A DNA stretch of 64,000 nucleotides from Terriglobales bacterium (GTDB lineage: Bacteria; Acidobacteriota; Terriglobia; Terriglobales; Acidobacteriaceae). This document shows positions 9,703 to 19,086 of the stretch, piece after piece; the stretch's first letter is position 1; every line of letters starts with the position of its first letter. The notes beneath the pieces were generated by a model. That model worked only from the letters and a program-made list of their open reading frames with translations. It ran no database searches and was not told the DNA's origin. The translations under genes and the position numbers were made by a program. The stretch spans positions 62,001 to 126,000 of the forward strand of contig DATHMF010000086.1 in assembly GCA_035487355.1 (NCBI GenBank), read 5' to 3'.

Positions 9703-10800
9703 CTAATTGACAAAACGGCGCATACGAATATTCATAACGATTCCCAGCGCCAAGAACGTAAACAGCAAAGACGATCCGCCATAACTCATTAATGGCAAAG
9801 GAATTCCGGTAACCGGCATTAAGCCGACCACCATGCCGACGTTGACCAGAATGTGGAAGGTCAGAACCGCTACTACACCTAGAATCACAATTGCGCCAGC
9901 CCGGTCAGGAGCGGTCTGCGCATTATGGATCAAACGCATCAGCACTATAAAGTATAGCAGGAGCAGACCCACAGCGCCCACAAATCCGTGTTCCTCCGAG
10001 AAGGCGGCAAAAATAAAATCCGTTTGGGGAATAGGAAGAAAGGAATTCTGGGTCTGCGATCCTTTGCCAAAACCCTTGCCCATGATTCCGCCTGCGCCCA
10101 CGGCAATCACAGACTGCTCCCCTTGATAGCCCTTTCCCTGCGAGTCCGCCGCCGGATTAAGAAAGCTGGTCAAACGCGCCTTCTGGTAGGGCTTCAGGTG
10201 TTTGTACGCAGGGACTGCCAAAGCAGCGCCAACGACAAGAATTACGGCAGCATGTTTAAGTTGAAGTCCTCCCAGAAACAACCCCATCACAAGAATTGGT
10301 ATGTAGGTCAGTGCGGTTCCCAGATCGGGCTGCACCAGAACCATCAGCAGGGGAATGCCGCCCAGCAATCCCGCCTTAACCACATCGGATAAACTTGCGT
10401 CCCGCCCGCGCATCTCGCTGAAATATTTCGCCATGGCCAGGATCAGGATCAGCTTCACCCACTCCGATGGCTGAAAGTGAATTCCTCCCGGCAAACGAAT
10501 CCAGCGGCGAGCGCCTAAATACTTCTGCCCGAACAGCAGCACGGCTGTAAGAGAAATAATCGCCACAATGTACATCCAATGCACGCTGTCCAGCAAAACT
10601 TCATAATTGATCAGGCTGACCAGCAGCATGAATGCCAGACCACCCACGATCCAGTAAATCTGCTTGATGTGCATATGCACATCGGCGAACTTGCTTGCCA
10701 TGGTCGCGCTGTAAATCTGCATCACTCCCAAAACGCAGATCAGCAGCACAAACATAAGCAGCACCCAGTCAAAATCGCGTGGGGAGACGAACCTCTTCAT
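9703..10800 (-). CDS. rodA: Peptidoglycan glycosyltransferase RodA (SEDS family)
   Basis: 365 aa SEDS protein, a usual length, with about ten membrane helices. It polymerises glycan strands from lipid II in the elongasome, working with PBP2. Family signatures include the N-terminal FDWVLLMFVLLICVLGVMQI, the region LGARRWIRLPGGIHFQPSEW with the conserved QPSE, QPDLGTALTYIPI, and the C-terminal GIPLPLMSYGGSSLL. The ATG at 10800 overlaps the mrdA stop by 4 nt (ATGA), so translation is coupled to PBP2. It ends in MRRFVN and is followed by a TAG and a long in-frame open stretch. Confidence 0.96.
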   Translation of the reverse strand: MKRFVSPRDFDWVLLMFVLLICVLGVMQIYSATMASKFADVHMHIKQIYWIVGGLAFMLLVSLINYEVLLDSVHWMYIVAIISLTAVLLFGQKYLGARRWIRLPGGIHFQPSEWVKLILILAMAKYFSEMRGRDASLSDVVKAGLLGGIPLLMVLVQPDLGTALTYIPILVMGLFLGGLQLKHAAVILVVGAALAVPAYKHLKPYQKARLTSFLNPAADSQGKGYQGEQSVIAVGAGGIMGKGFGKGSQTQNSFLPIPQTDFIFAAFSEEHGFVGAVGLLLLYFIVLMRLIHNAQTAPDRAGAIVILGVVAVLTFHILVNVGMVVGLMPVTGIPLPLMSYGGSSLLFTFLALGIVMNIRMRRFVN

Positions 10801-12983
10801 TCTTTGCCGCTCCCAGCAACTGCGGTTACAAACAAAGGGAGCTGTTGATTTGAAATCGAGCCCTGAAAGGGCGGCATTAGGTAACCCAGGCCGTAAGGCT
10901 TGGGTAGCAAATCAGAAAAAGAATCCTTCCACTCTGCCGAAGGCCGGCGCACAGCGGCAGCGGAGCGCCCAGATAAATAGTCATGACGATGCTGCTTTGA
11001 ATCACGCCCTGTTGTATGAGAACCAGTCTTCTGCGCAAGGCTCACCGGCAGCATAAACCGCGCTGCGCGCAGCCGCTCTCCGACAAGGCTATCTGGGTCC
11101 GGCGTGCTCCAGACTCCCGTCATCTCGACCGGCTTGCCGGATTCGACGACCTGCATCGGGTGTTTTCTCTGCTTATCAACGTAGGCTTTGATGACTTGGG
11201 AGGCTAATCCGGCGGCCAGCGCGCCGTGTTGGCCTTGCTCAACCAGGACGGCTACCACGATCTCCGAATTGCGACGCGGTGTTAGCCCCACAAACCAGCC
11301 ATTGTCGTTGTATTCGCTGCCGCTGAGTTTTTTGCTGTTTTTGCGGCCCTCATTGCTTACCACCTGCGCGCTCCCGGTCTTGCCCGCAAAATCAACACCT
11401 TCCAGACGCGCCGAACCCGCCGTTCCCAGCGGAGAAACTACCGCCGCCATCGCGTTGGTAATGGTTTCAACATTCTTGGGATCAATTGGTATATCAACTT
11501 CCTCCGGATACTGCGCCATGGCCTGCTTGTATTCATCGGGAAGCTGATCTGGAAAGGCCACATGCGGCCGGTGCAGCACACCTCCCATGACAATTCCCCC
11601 AAAGGCCCGCGCCAATTGAATAGGTGTGGTCGCCACGGCCCCTTGCCCGATACTCACCGAGATGGTCTCACCCGCATACCACTTCTGTTTGAAGTTCTTG
11701 ATCTTCCATTCTTCTGAGGGCATTACGCCGCTGACTTCATCTGGTAGATCAACATGCGTCTTCTGGCCCAGACCGAGGGCCATTGCATACTTGGCGATGC
11801 GGGCAATTCCCAGCTTTTCACCCAATGTATAGAAAAATGAATCGCAAGATTGATAAATGCCTTTGGTGATATCTACGTCACCGTGGCTGCCGTGTTTTTC
11901 CGAAATCCAACACTTGAAGAAACGCCCGTAAAATGTTTTGCCGCCGCCACAATTGACGTGCAATGTCTGGGCAATCCCTTCCTGCAAGCCCGCCGTTGAC
12001 ATAATGATTTTGAAGACCGAGCCCGGAGGCAATTGCGCCTGAATCGCTTTGTTGAGCAGTGGCTTGGCTGGATCGGTAATGAGCCGGTTCCACTCCGCGC
12101 GCGAGATGCGGACCGAGAAGGCGTTAGGATCAAACGTAGGCCTGCTGGCCATCGCCAGAATCTCGCCGTTATGTGGATTCAGCGCCACAATAGCGCCATT
12201 GTGCCCTTCCAAAGCCTCCTCGGCGGCAATCTGCATGTCCAGATCAATCGTAAGCTTAAGCGGCTTGCCAGGCGTCGGCGGAATTTGACTCAGTGGCTCC
12301 AGTGACTGCAGCTCTTTGCCGTGGCTGTTGACCACGGTGCGGCGCGAGCCATCCTGTCCCATGAGTATGTCGTTGTATTGCTGCTCAACCCCAGACCTCC
12401 CCACCACATCGCCGGCTTCGTACAACTCATACGCGGGATCGTTGTTGAGCATATCTTTGCTCACCTCGCCCACATAGCCAATCAGGTGGGCAGCAAACCC
12501 ATTACGTGGATACAGCCGCCGATTGGCCATGATCACATCCAGCTCCGGCAGCTCGTTACGGTGCGATTCAATAAAGGCCAGCTCGTCCGGGGTAAGATCG
12601 TCCTTCAGGGTCATGGGCCGGAACTTGGGTTCAGCGGCAAAGCGCCGCATCTTATCTTGAATGTCCTTGACCTGCATGTTCAGCCCGGCAGAGATGGCCG
12701 GCAGGTCCAGGTTGATGTCGCGGGGCTGGTCGCGCAGCAGCAGCGCGGAAAACGATGGGTAGTTATCCACCAGCAGCCGACCCTCGCGATCATAGATCTT
12801 GCCCCGGGGCGCCAGGATAGGGACTGTCCGCACCCGATTGCGCTCCGCCAGCGCATCATATTCTTCGCTGCGCGCGATCTGCAGTTGCCACAGCCGGGCC
12901 CCCAACACCAAAAATATAGCCAGTATCGTGTATTGGATTGCGGTCATCCGACCGCTGGAGATTTTCTCGTCACGCGATTGCAT
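10797..12983 (-). CDS. mrdA: Penicillin-binding protein 2 (peptidoglycan D,D-transpeptidase MrdA)
   Basis: 728 aa class B PBP that cross-links lateral-wall peptidoglycan with RodA. One N-terminal membrane helix (MTAIQYTILAIFLVLGARLW) is followed by the PBP dimerisation region. The transpeptidase domain carries the active-site motif SVFK (about residue 322, in LPPGSVFKII), SCD (about 378) and KTG (about 534, in FAGKTGSAQV). About residues 667-728 are not PBP-like: this tail is translated across a repeat with two perfect or near-perfect hairpins (10860-10905), and rejoins a plausible end just before the ATGA overlap with rodA. The repeat therefore sits in frame inside the gene. It lies 187 bp downstream of a large secreted-protein gene that separates it from mreD. 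Confidence 0.95.
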   Translation of the reverse strand: MQSRDEKISSGRMTAIQYTILAIFLVLGARLWQLQIARSEEYDALAERNRVRTVPILAPRGKIYDREGRLLVDNYPSFSALLLRDQPRDINLDLPAISAGLNMQVKDIQDKMRRFAAEPKFRPMTLKDDLTPDELAFIESHRNELPELDVIMANRRLYPRNGFAAHLIGYVGEVSKDMLNNDPAYELYEAGDVVGRSGVEQQYNDILMGQDGSRRTVVNSHGKELQSLEPLSQIPPTPGKPLKLTIDLDMQIAAEEALEGHNGAIVALNPHNGEILAMASRPTFDPNAFSVRISRAEWNRLITDPAKPLLNKAIQAQLPPGSVFKIIMSTAGLQEGIAQTLHVNCGGGKTFYGRFFKCWISEKHGSHGDVDITKGIYQSCDSFFYTLGEKLGIARIAKYAMALGLGQKTHVDLPDEVSGVMPSEEWKIKNFKQKWYAGETISVSIGQGAVATTPIQLARAFGGIVMGGVLHRPHVAFPDQLPDEYKQAMAQYPEEVDIPIDPKNVETITNAMAAVVSPLGTAGSARLEGVDFAGKTGSAQVVSNEGRKNSKKLSGSEYNDNGWFVGLTPRRNSEIVVAVLVEQGQHGALAAGLASQVIKAYVDKQRKHPMQVVESGKPVEMTGVWSTPDPDSLVGERLRAARFMLPVSLAQKTGSHTTGRDSKQHRHDYLSGRSAAAVRRPSAEWKDSFSDLLPKPYGLGYLMPPFQGSISNQQLPLFVTAVAGSGKE
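10860..10985. repeat. REP-like double-hairpin element inside the 3' end of mrdA
   Basis: Hairpin 1 at 10860-10872 is GCCCTgaaAGGGC. Hairpin 2 at 10884-10905 pairs ACCCAGGCC with GGCTTGGGT around a 4-nt loop (one G-T mismatch). A third inverted repeat follows at about 10931-10965 (CTGCCG ... CGGCAG). Closely spaced hairpins of the type 'A-GGGC-T ... CCCAGGC-GCCTGGG' are typical of REP-like intergenic elements. Here the element is read through as the last ~60 codons of PBP2. Confidence 0.65.
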
Positions 12984-13170
12984 ACTGCTTCTGTTTTTCT
13001 AGGTGGTCACACGCCCATTTTGCGGAAGAAAAACCACTAAACAGTGTTGTAGCGCGATTCTAGTCCAATTGCAAATTGAACCGTTTTGCGGGTGCGCACG
13101 AAGCGAGCGCCGAGCCGACGCGAGGAGACGGATGACCTTTTGATGAAGATGCTGTCTGTTGCTTGTAAAG

Positions 13171-15732
13171 CTAGTGCGAAGAGTTCATCGGCAGAAAAGT
13201 CGCCGTACTGGTAGCTGCGGCAGCGCTTCCGCCACCTGGCCCCCCATTGGAGTCGCTCAGGGTGACCGTCACCGTATACATGGTCTTCTTCGCGTAGTTG
13301 TGTGCGCCCATCACATTAAACTTGTTTGTAGTACCAACCCGAACTACGACACCCGGAGAGGTACTGGCATCGCCCCAATTGATCGTTGCAGACAGATTCG
13401 CCCCGGTCTCACCTGCATCGCTGTCGGTGAAGGTGGCCAGAACCACCGGTACGTTGGAACGGAACATACGAATCCTGTGCCCGGCACCGGTGATGGGCGC
13501 GTCCGTGGTCACGCGAATCGCCGCTGAGGTAGCGTTGATGGTATTACCTGCATCGTTGCCCGTGATGGTGAATGTGCTGCCTGTTCCGCTGGTGGCCGTG
13601 AACGCAAACGTATGAATACCGTTATCGGAACTCGCTCCCGAGGTGAACGTATAGGGGTTGGGGGCGGGCAGGGTGACAGCCGGCGTACCGGTAGTGCTCA
13701 ACTGCACCGAGCCGGTGTAAGTGGTCGCGATGTTGTTGAAGTTATCGAATGCCGTAAGAGTTCCCGAAAAAGCAGTGTTGAGCGTGGCCGTAAGAGGTAC
13801 GCTCCAGGAGAAGCTCTTGGCAGCACCAGCAGTCACCGCCACCGGCGCGTTCCCGGTGATCAAGGTGCTCACGTCGGTTGCGGATAACGTCCGGTTGCCG
13901 GCAGTATTCAGGGTAAAGCCGTTGACAAATGTATGGACCCCGTTATCGCCGGGAACAAATGTGTAGTCGGGCGGGACCGAAGAGGAGCCGGTGGCTGTGA
14001 AGTGGACCGTGCCGGTGTAAGGCACGACGGTGTTATTGGAGGTATCCTGGGCGGTCACGGTCACGCTGAAGGGGGTTCCTGCAGTCGCATTAGCAGGAGC
14101 GCTCACGAAAAAATGGGTGGGTATCGAAATCTTGCCCCACCACGTAGCCCAGTTCCCAGAATCGGGGCCGGAGCCGCTGTTGAAGTCGGCAAATTCCTGG
14201 ATCGTCCACAGGTCGGTGTCGTTGGCGCCATCCACAACCGTGCCAGTGTCAAAGCCCCAGAAATTGGTGGTCGTTCCATAGAACTTTGAGTACGGACCGC
14301 GGCCGGCGATCAACTGCCGTTCCCCTTCAACCGGGACAAGGTCGCTGTGCCCTGAGAAAGAATACGCGGCGCTGGCATAGCCGGTCGCCGAAAACGTGGA
14401 GTATCCGATGAGCACGTCGTCAAACTTGTTGACCGCAATGCTCGGATACGCGCGGAATTCATTTCCCGTCGGGTCGTCAATAAAATCATAAAAGCCATTA
14501 CTGACATTTGTTGGATCGAATCCATACCACAGCACCGCGCTATGGGTTGGCGCTGAGGCCGGAAGAAAGGTTGTCTGCGCACCCCACAGTGCGCCACTCC
14601 GGTAGGTCAGACTCTGCATCCTGTCGTCGTCCGTATCGATCTTGGTTGTGATGCTTGCCTGGGGTGCAAACCCTCCATTAACGATCCCGCCGGTAAATGC
14701 CCATGGATTACCAAAGGCAACGAAAGATACTTGAAAGTTCATGTTGGGGACGGAAACGCTTCCCGTAATCGAGCCTATCCTCAGATATCCAAACCCGTTG
14801 GAATTCTCATTCCACTTCTCCAGCAGGTAGAGCGGCGTTGACGGGTTGTTATCAAAAGTCACTGCCGGGGCATACGTACCTGCCCCACTGGTATCGGTAA
14901 ACTTGTTGACCGTACCTAAGACGTTGGAATACAACTGCGCTTTGTTGAAGACGTAAACGTTCTCTTGAAAAAGGCACCCGCCGCATCCGCTGCTTAACGG
15001 ATACATGTTCATGCTCACCGCGATCCAATTGGCATTGAAGCCGAGCGAAGGAAAATTCGCCCAGTACCCCGGATCAGAGTTCACCTTAAAAAGGTTCCAC
15101 GTGCTCGTGGGGTTTGAGCTTGTTGAAACTCCGATCAACAGCGCCGAAGAGCTGGTATTCCCGTTGGCCTCAGCGGTTATGATGAAGCGACTATTGTAGG
15201 GATCGTAGGCGACCCGGGCGTTGACCGCGCCCGTAACGCCGCCCACAGGTGCCCAAAAATTGTCCATTAACACCGTCTGCAACAGGCCGCCGGTCCGGTT
15301 CTGCACTACAAATGTGCCGTTCACAGTAACCACCAGATAATTTGGACTAACCGCGCCTTGTGCGCTTGGTGGAATCCGCAGATGATTGTCCGAGACAGCG
15401 GCAAAGCTCTGCGACGGCGCAGGAGAAATCGGAGCCGAAAACGGTACAAGCAAGGAAGATTGCGCCGATGAGACCTCAGGCGCGGTTCGCATCCTGTTCT
15501 GCAGGTGAATGATAGCCGCTCCCTCTGGCACCGGCAGGGCTGGCTGGCTCATCTGGGGAACGGCAGTGGCTTGCGGGCGGATCGTCGCTGGGTGCAGTTT
15601 TTCCTGCTGCGCCAGCTCCTGAAAGTTGACTACGGCATGTGCGCTAAATTCCGCCTTCGTGCCCGTGCTTGTCTGCGCCTGCGCCACAGCAATGCAACTG
15701 CTCAGCAGGAACGTTATCGTCAACAAATACAT
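13171..15732 (-). CDS. Large secreted protein with Ig-like repeats
   Basis: About 853 aa from the ATG at 15732, which opens a clear signal peptide (MYLLTITFLLSSCIAVAQAQ). An upstream in-frame start at 15810 would put 26 non-hydrophobic residues before it and is less likely. The middle (about residues 110-530) is a beta-rich region with Gly/Asn/Trp-rich strands, possibly a propeller. The C-terminal third has two or more filamin/Ig-like repeats (AGTPFSVTVTAQDTSNNTVV; LNTAFSGTLTAFDNFNNIAT) and a final PKD-like domain (ADATFTDSDAGETG-like). It has no recognisable catalytic motif. It sits between mreD and mrdA in the same orientation, interrupting the usual elongasome order. Function unknown; extracellular or cell-surface. 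Confidence 0.8.
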   Translation of the reverse strand: MYLLTITFLLSSCIAVAQAQTSTGTKAEFSAHAVVNFQELAQQEKLHPATIRPQATAVPQMSQPALPVPEGAAIIHLQNRMRTAPEVSSAQSSLLVPFSAPISPAPSQSFAAVSDNHLRIPPSAQGAVSPNYLVVTVNGTFVVQNRTGGLLQTVLMDNFWAPVGGVTGAVNARVAYDPYNSRFIITAEANGNTSSSALLIGVSTSSNPTSTWNLFKVNSDPGYWANFPSLGFNANWIAVSMNMYPLSSGCGGCLFQENVYVFNKAQLYSNVLGTVNKFTDTSGAGTYAPAVTFDNNPSTPLYLLEKWNENSNGFGYLRIGSITGSVSVPNMNFQVSFVAFGNPWAFTGGIVNGGFAPQASITTKIDTDDDRMQSLTYRSGALWGAQTTFLPASAPTHSAVLWYGFDPTNVSNGFYDFIDDPTGNEFRAYPSIAVNKFDDVLIGYSTFSATGYASAAYSFSGHSDLVPVEGERQLIAGRGPYSKFYGTTTNFWGFDTGTVVDGANDTDLWTIQEFADFNSGSGPDSGNWATWWGKISIPTHFFVSAPANATAGTPFSVTVTAQDTSNNTVVPYTGTVHFTATGSSSVPPDYTFVPGDNGVHTFVNGFTLNTAGNRTLSATDVSTLITGNAPVAVTAGAAKSFSWSVPLTATLNTAFSGTLTAFDNFNNIATTYTGSVQLSTTGTPAVTLPAPNPYTFTSGASSDNGIHTFAFTATSGTGSTFTITGNDAGNTINATSAAIRVTTDAPITGAGHRIRMFRSNVPVVLATFTDSDAGETGANLSATINWGDASTSPGVVVRVGTTNKFNVMGAHNYAKKTMYTVTVTLSDSNGGPGGGSAAAATSTATFLPMNSSH

Positions 15733-16071
15733 TTTGCTGATTTTCTCTGTGCACCACAAGTTCCGTGGCGCACCTTGGCAGGCGCGCAATGACGTCAAGT
15801 GTTGGCCCATGGCAGACCTCCTCGAGCGGTTGTTCAGGCTTCAGGAATTCCTGATTTTTTAGGGAGAAAATATAGGGGGTAAAGTTGAAGCTTAGCCCAA
15901 ATTTCTCACTGGAGCAAGGATTAAATAAGTACGCACTTACAGTGCGATTGGGTTGACTCTTGAATGCCCTGGCACTGCGAATTGAGAAACCAAAGGATTG
16001 CTTTTTCTGGCAACTGGCAACCTGTCCCGGCGAGCCACTATTTCCTGACAACTGCGAGCTGAGGGTTGCTG
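15733..16071. other. Intergenic region with a dispersed repeat copy
   Basis: 339 bp between mreD and the Ig-like secreted gene. No gene supported. At about 16008-16035 it has a copy of a dispersed repeat (on the minus strand CCGGGACAGGTTGCCAGTTG); related copies lie at 22320-22360 and 39068-39088. The A+T-rich part at about 15850-15950 may hold the promoter of the secreted gene, but no clear -35/-10 pair was found. Confidence 0.5.
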
Positions 16072-16608
16072 CTACCCTCTTTGTTTGAATTTATCCAGCA
16101 CCCAAAACACCACAATCGCCAGTAGGCCGTTGGCCAGCGCCGCTCCAATGCTGTGCAGCCAGTTTGCCGGAGCGTTTTGTTCCACCATTCCGTGCTGCAC
16201 CAGAAGGTACGCGATGCGATGAATGATGTAGAAGCCCACCGTAATCAAAAAACGCGAGCCCGGATTCTCGACGTCAATCTTAGTCGCCAGCGAAGAAGCG
16301 CCGTACCCCACAAAAGTCTTGGCAATGCCAAACAATCCCAGGTAGTTGTGGGTCAGCGCGTCTTGCGCCAGGCCGATCAGGCATCCCGTAATGGAACCGG
16401 CTATCGGATTGCGCCGCGCCACGCCAAAAAAAATCGTGACCAGCAGCGGCAGGTCGAAGACGTCGAAGAAGTGCAGCCTTCCATGAAATGCCACCGGCAG
16501 ATACGACTGCAGCAGCAGCGCAACTAAAGGAATGAAAAATGTGGCGGCAAGATTAAAGCGGTAAACTTCAATCTCTTCCCTTGACGTGTAGATTACGGCT
16601 GCGCTCAT
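16072..16608 (-). CDS. mreD: Rod shape-determining protein MreD
   Basis: 178 aa integral membrane protein with about five hydrophobic segments (NLAATFFIPLVALLLQSYLP; LLVTIFFGVARRNP; LGLFGIAKTFVGYG; FLITVGFYIIHRIAYLLV; ALANGLLAIVVFWVLDKF). Length and hydropathy fit MreD, whose sequence is poorly conserved; position right after mreC supports the name. The start overlaps the mreC stop by 4 nt. It is part of the elongasome that organises side-wall synthesis with MreB and MreC. Confidence 0.9.
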   Translation of the reverse strand: MSAAVIYTSREEIEVYRFNLAATFFIPLVALLLQSYLPVAFHGRLHFFDVFDLPLLVTIFFGVARRNPIAGSITGCLIGLAQDALTHNYLGLFGIAKTFVGYGASSLATKIDVENPGSRFLITVGFYIIHRIAYLLVQHGMVEQNAPANWLHSIGAALANGLLAIVVFWVLDKFKQRG

Positions 16609-17720
16609 TGCGGTTTGGCGACCTCGGGCGGTGTGGGTGTGGAAGATGGAGTAGTTACAGGAGTCGGCGTGGCCATTGGCTGATTTTGCGGAGCACTCTT
16701 CACCGGTGGTCGTATGGGTTTGATCTTGACCGGAACCGGATTCTGTTTCTGATTTGCAGGCACGCTGTTCACGGCACCGACTTGCCCATCCGCAGGATTT
16801 TCCTGTTTCTGCGTGACCCCAGGCAACCGTTGCGCCAGGATGTCCGCCGCCTTGACTGGATTCTCGGAGTCCGCCTGCTCTAAATGCGGCTGCGTTACCA
16901 CCAGCACCTCTTCCAGCCGGTTCAAATCCACAGTCGGCTTGAGATGAATGCTCAGAAACAAATTGTTTCCAGGTGAAATCTGTGCGACCGTACCGATAGG
17001 CAGCCCCTTGGGATAAATCCGGTCCCCACCGCTGGTGAGCACGCGCTCTCCTGGCTCAATCTTTTCATCAACCATGATGTGATCGAGGAGAAGCTCGCCG
17101 GTTGCGGTTCCCTTCACCACTCCATGCAGGCGCGACTTTTCAAGCAGGGCCCCCACGCCGCTGCTGAGGTCATTCATCACCAGCACCTGTGCGGTAGAAG
17201 AAAACACCTCCTGCACTTTGCCCACAACCCCATCCGGGGTAATGACTGCCATGTCGGGTCTCAGGCCGTCGCCTGAGCCGCGGTCAATATAAAGAATGCG
17301 CGATTGCTCCGTACCGCTCGAGCCGATCACCTGGGCGGCAACCGTCTGCACGATGAAATGCTGTTTGAAATCGAGCAGCGCCTGCAGCCGGCGCGCCTGG
17401 TTTGCCTCTTCGGCCATGCGGGCTTCTTCGAGCAGCAGTTTTTCATTCTGCTCGTGTAGCTCGCGATTTTCCCGCCGCAGCCCGCCAACATTTACGTAGT
17501 CATGCCAGCTCTGCGCCATCCAGCTTCCGGTTGCGACGAATACGCGCTCGAGCGGCGTGATCGTGGCGGAAACCCAAAGGCGAATCATGCGCACCGAGCC
17601 CGCCTCCGGATGCCTGGGATCAACCGGACGTTTGACTTGCACCGCCAAGCCAAAAACCTGCAGCAATAAAACCATGCCCAGGATCATGGGATTGCGATAG
17701 CGGCTGAAAAAGCTTTCCAT
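16605..17720 (-). CDS. mreC: Rod shape-determining protein MreC
   Basis: 371 aa. A short cytoplasmic N-terminus and one membrane helix (PMILGMVLLLQVFGLAVQVK) are followed by a coiled coil (about residues 75-115, RRENRELHEQNEKLLLEEAR) and the two-barrel periplasmic domain (AQVIGSSGTEQSRILYIDRG; DLSSGVGALLEKSRLHGVVK; RVLTSGGDRIYPKGLPIGTV). The last ~95 residues are a Pro/Thr/Gln-rich tail, longer than in many MreC proteins. MreC links MreB to PBP2 in the periplasm. It lies 109 bp downstream of mreB and overlaps mreD by 4 nt. Confidence 0.95.
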   Translation of the reverse strand: MESFFSRYRNPMILGMVLLLQVFGLAVQVKRPVDPRHPEAGSVRMIRLWVSATITPLERVFVATGSWMAQSWHDYVNVGGLRRENRELHEQNEKLLLEEARMAEEANQARRLQALLDFKQHFIVQTVAAQVIGSSGTEQSRILYIDRGSGDGLRPDMAVITPDGVVGKVQEVFSSTAQVLVMNDLSSGVGALLEKSRLHGVVKGTATGELLLDHIMVDEKIEPGERVLTSGGDRIYPKGLPIGTVAQISPGNNLFLSIHLKPTVDLNRLEEVLVVTQPHLEQADSENPVKAADILAQRLPGVTQKQENPADGQVGAVNSVPANQKQNPVPVKIKPIRPPVKSAPQNQPMATPTPVTTPSSTPTPPEVAKPQ

Positions 17721-17829
17721 GTGTGACGTTTAAACGGAGTAGACCAGAATGGCAAGCGCACCACTCCCGAGAAGTGCGCTTGGCGAAAAACCACCTTGAG
17801 TTATCAGACCAGTCGCTTGTGGTCCAAGA

Positions 17830-18936
<1,107 letters not shown>

Positions 18937-19086
18937 TCAATCTGAGAGGTTTGACGCACTTCAGTGCTGTGTCCTGGCTAAAAAGCTCGCCGGGAACCAT
19001 GCTCACCAAAACCTCACCCTGCATCTAAGGTCTTCGCCCCAGCCTTTGGCAGAGCGGAAGTGTCATCGTTGGCAAAACAGGCAATC

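Noticed and set aside
15644-16051. 135-codon minus-strand frame ahead of the Ig-like secreted gene
   Set aside because: It overlaps the secreted gene's signal peptide in another frame and contains a repeat copy; its sequence looks random.
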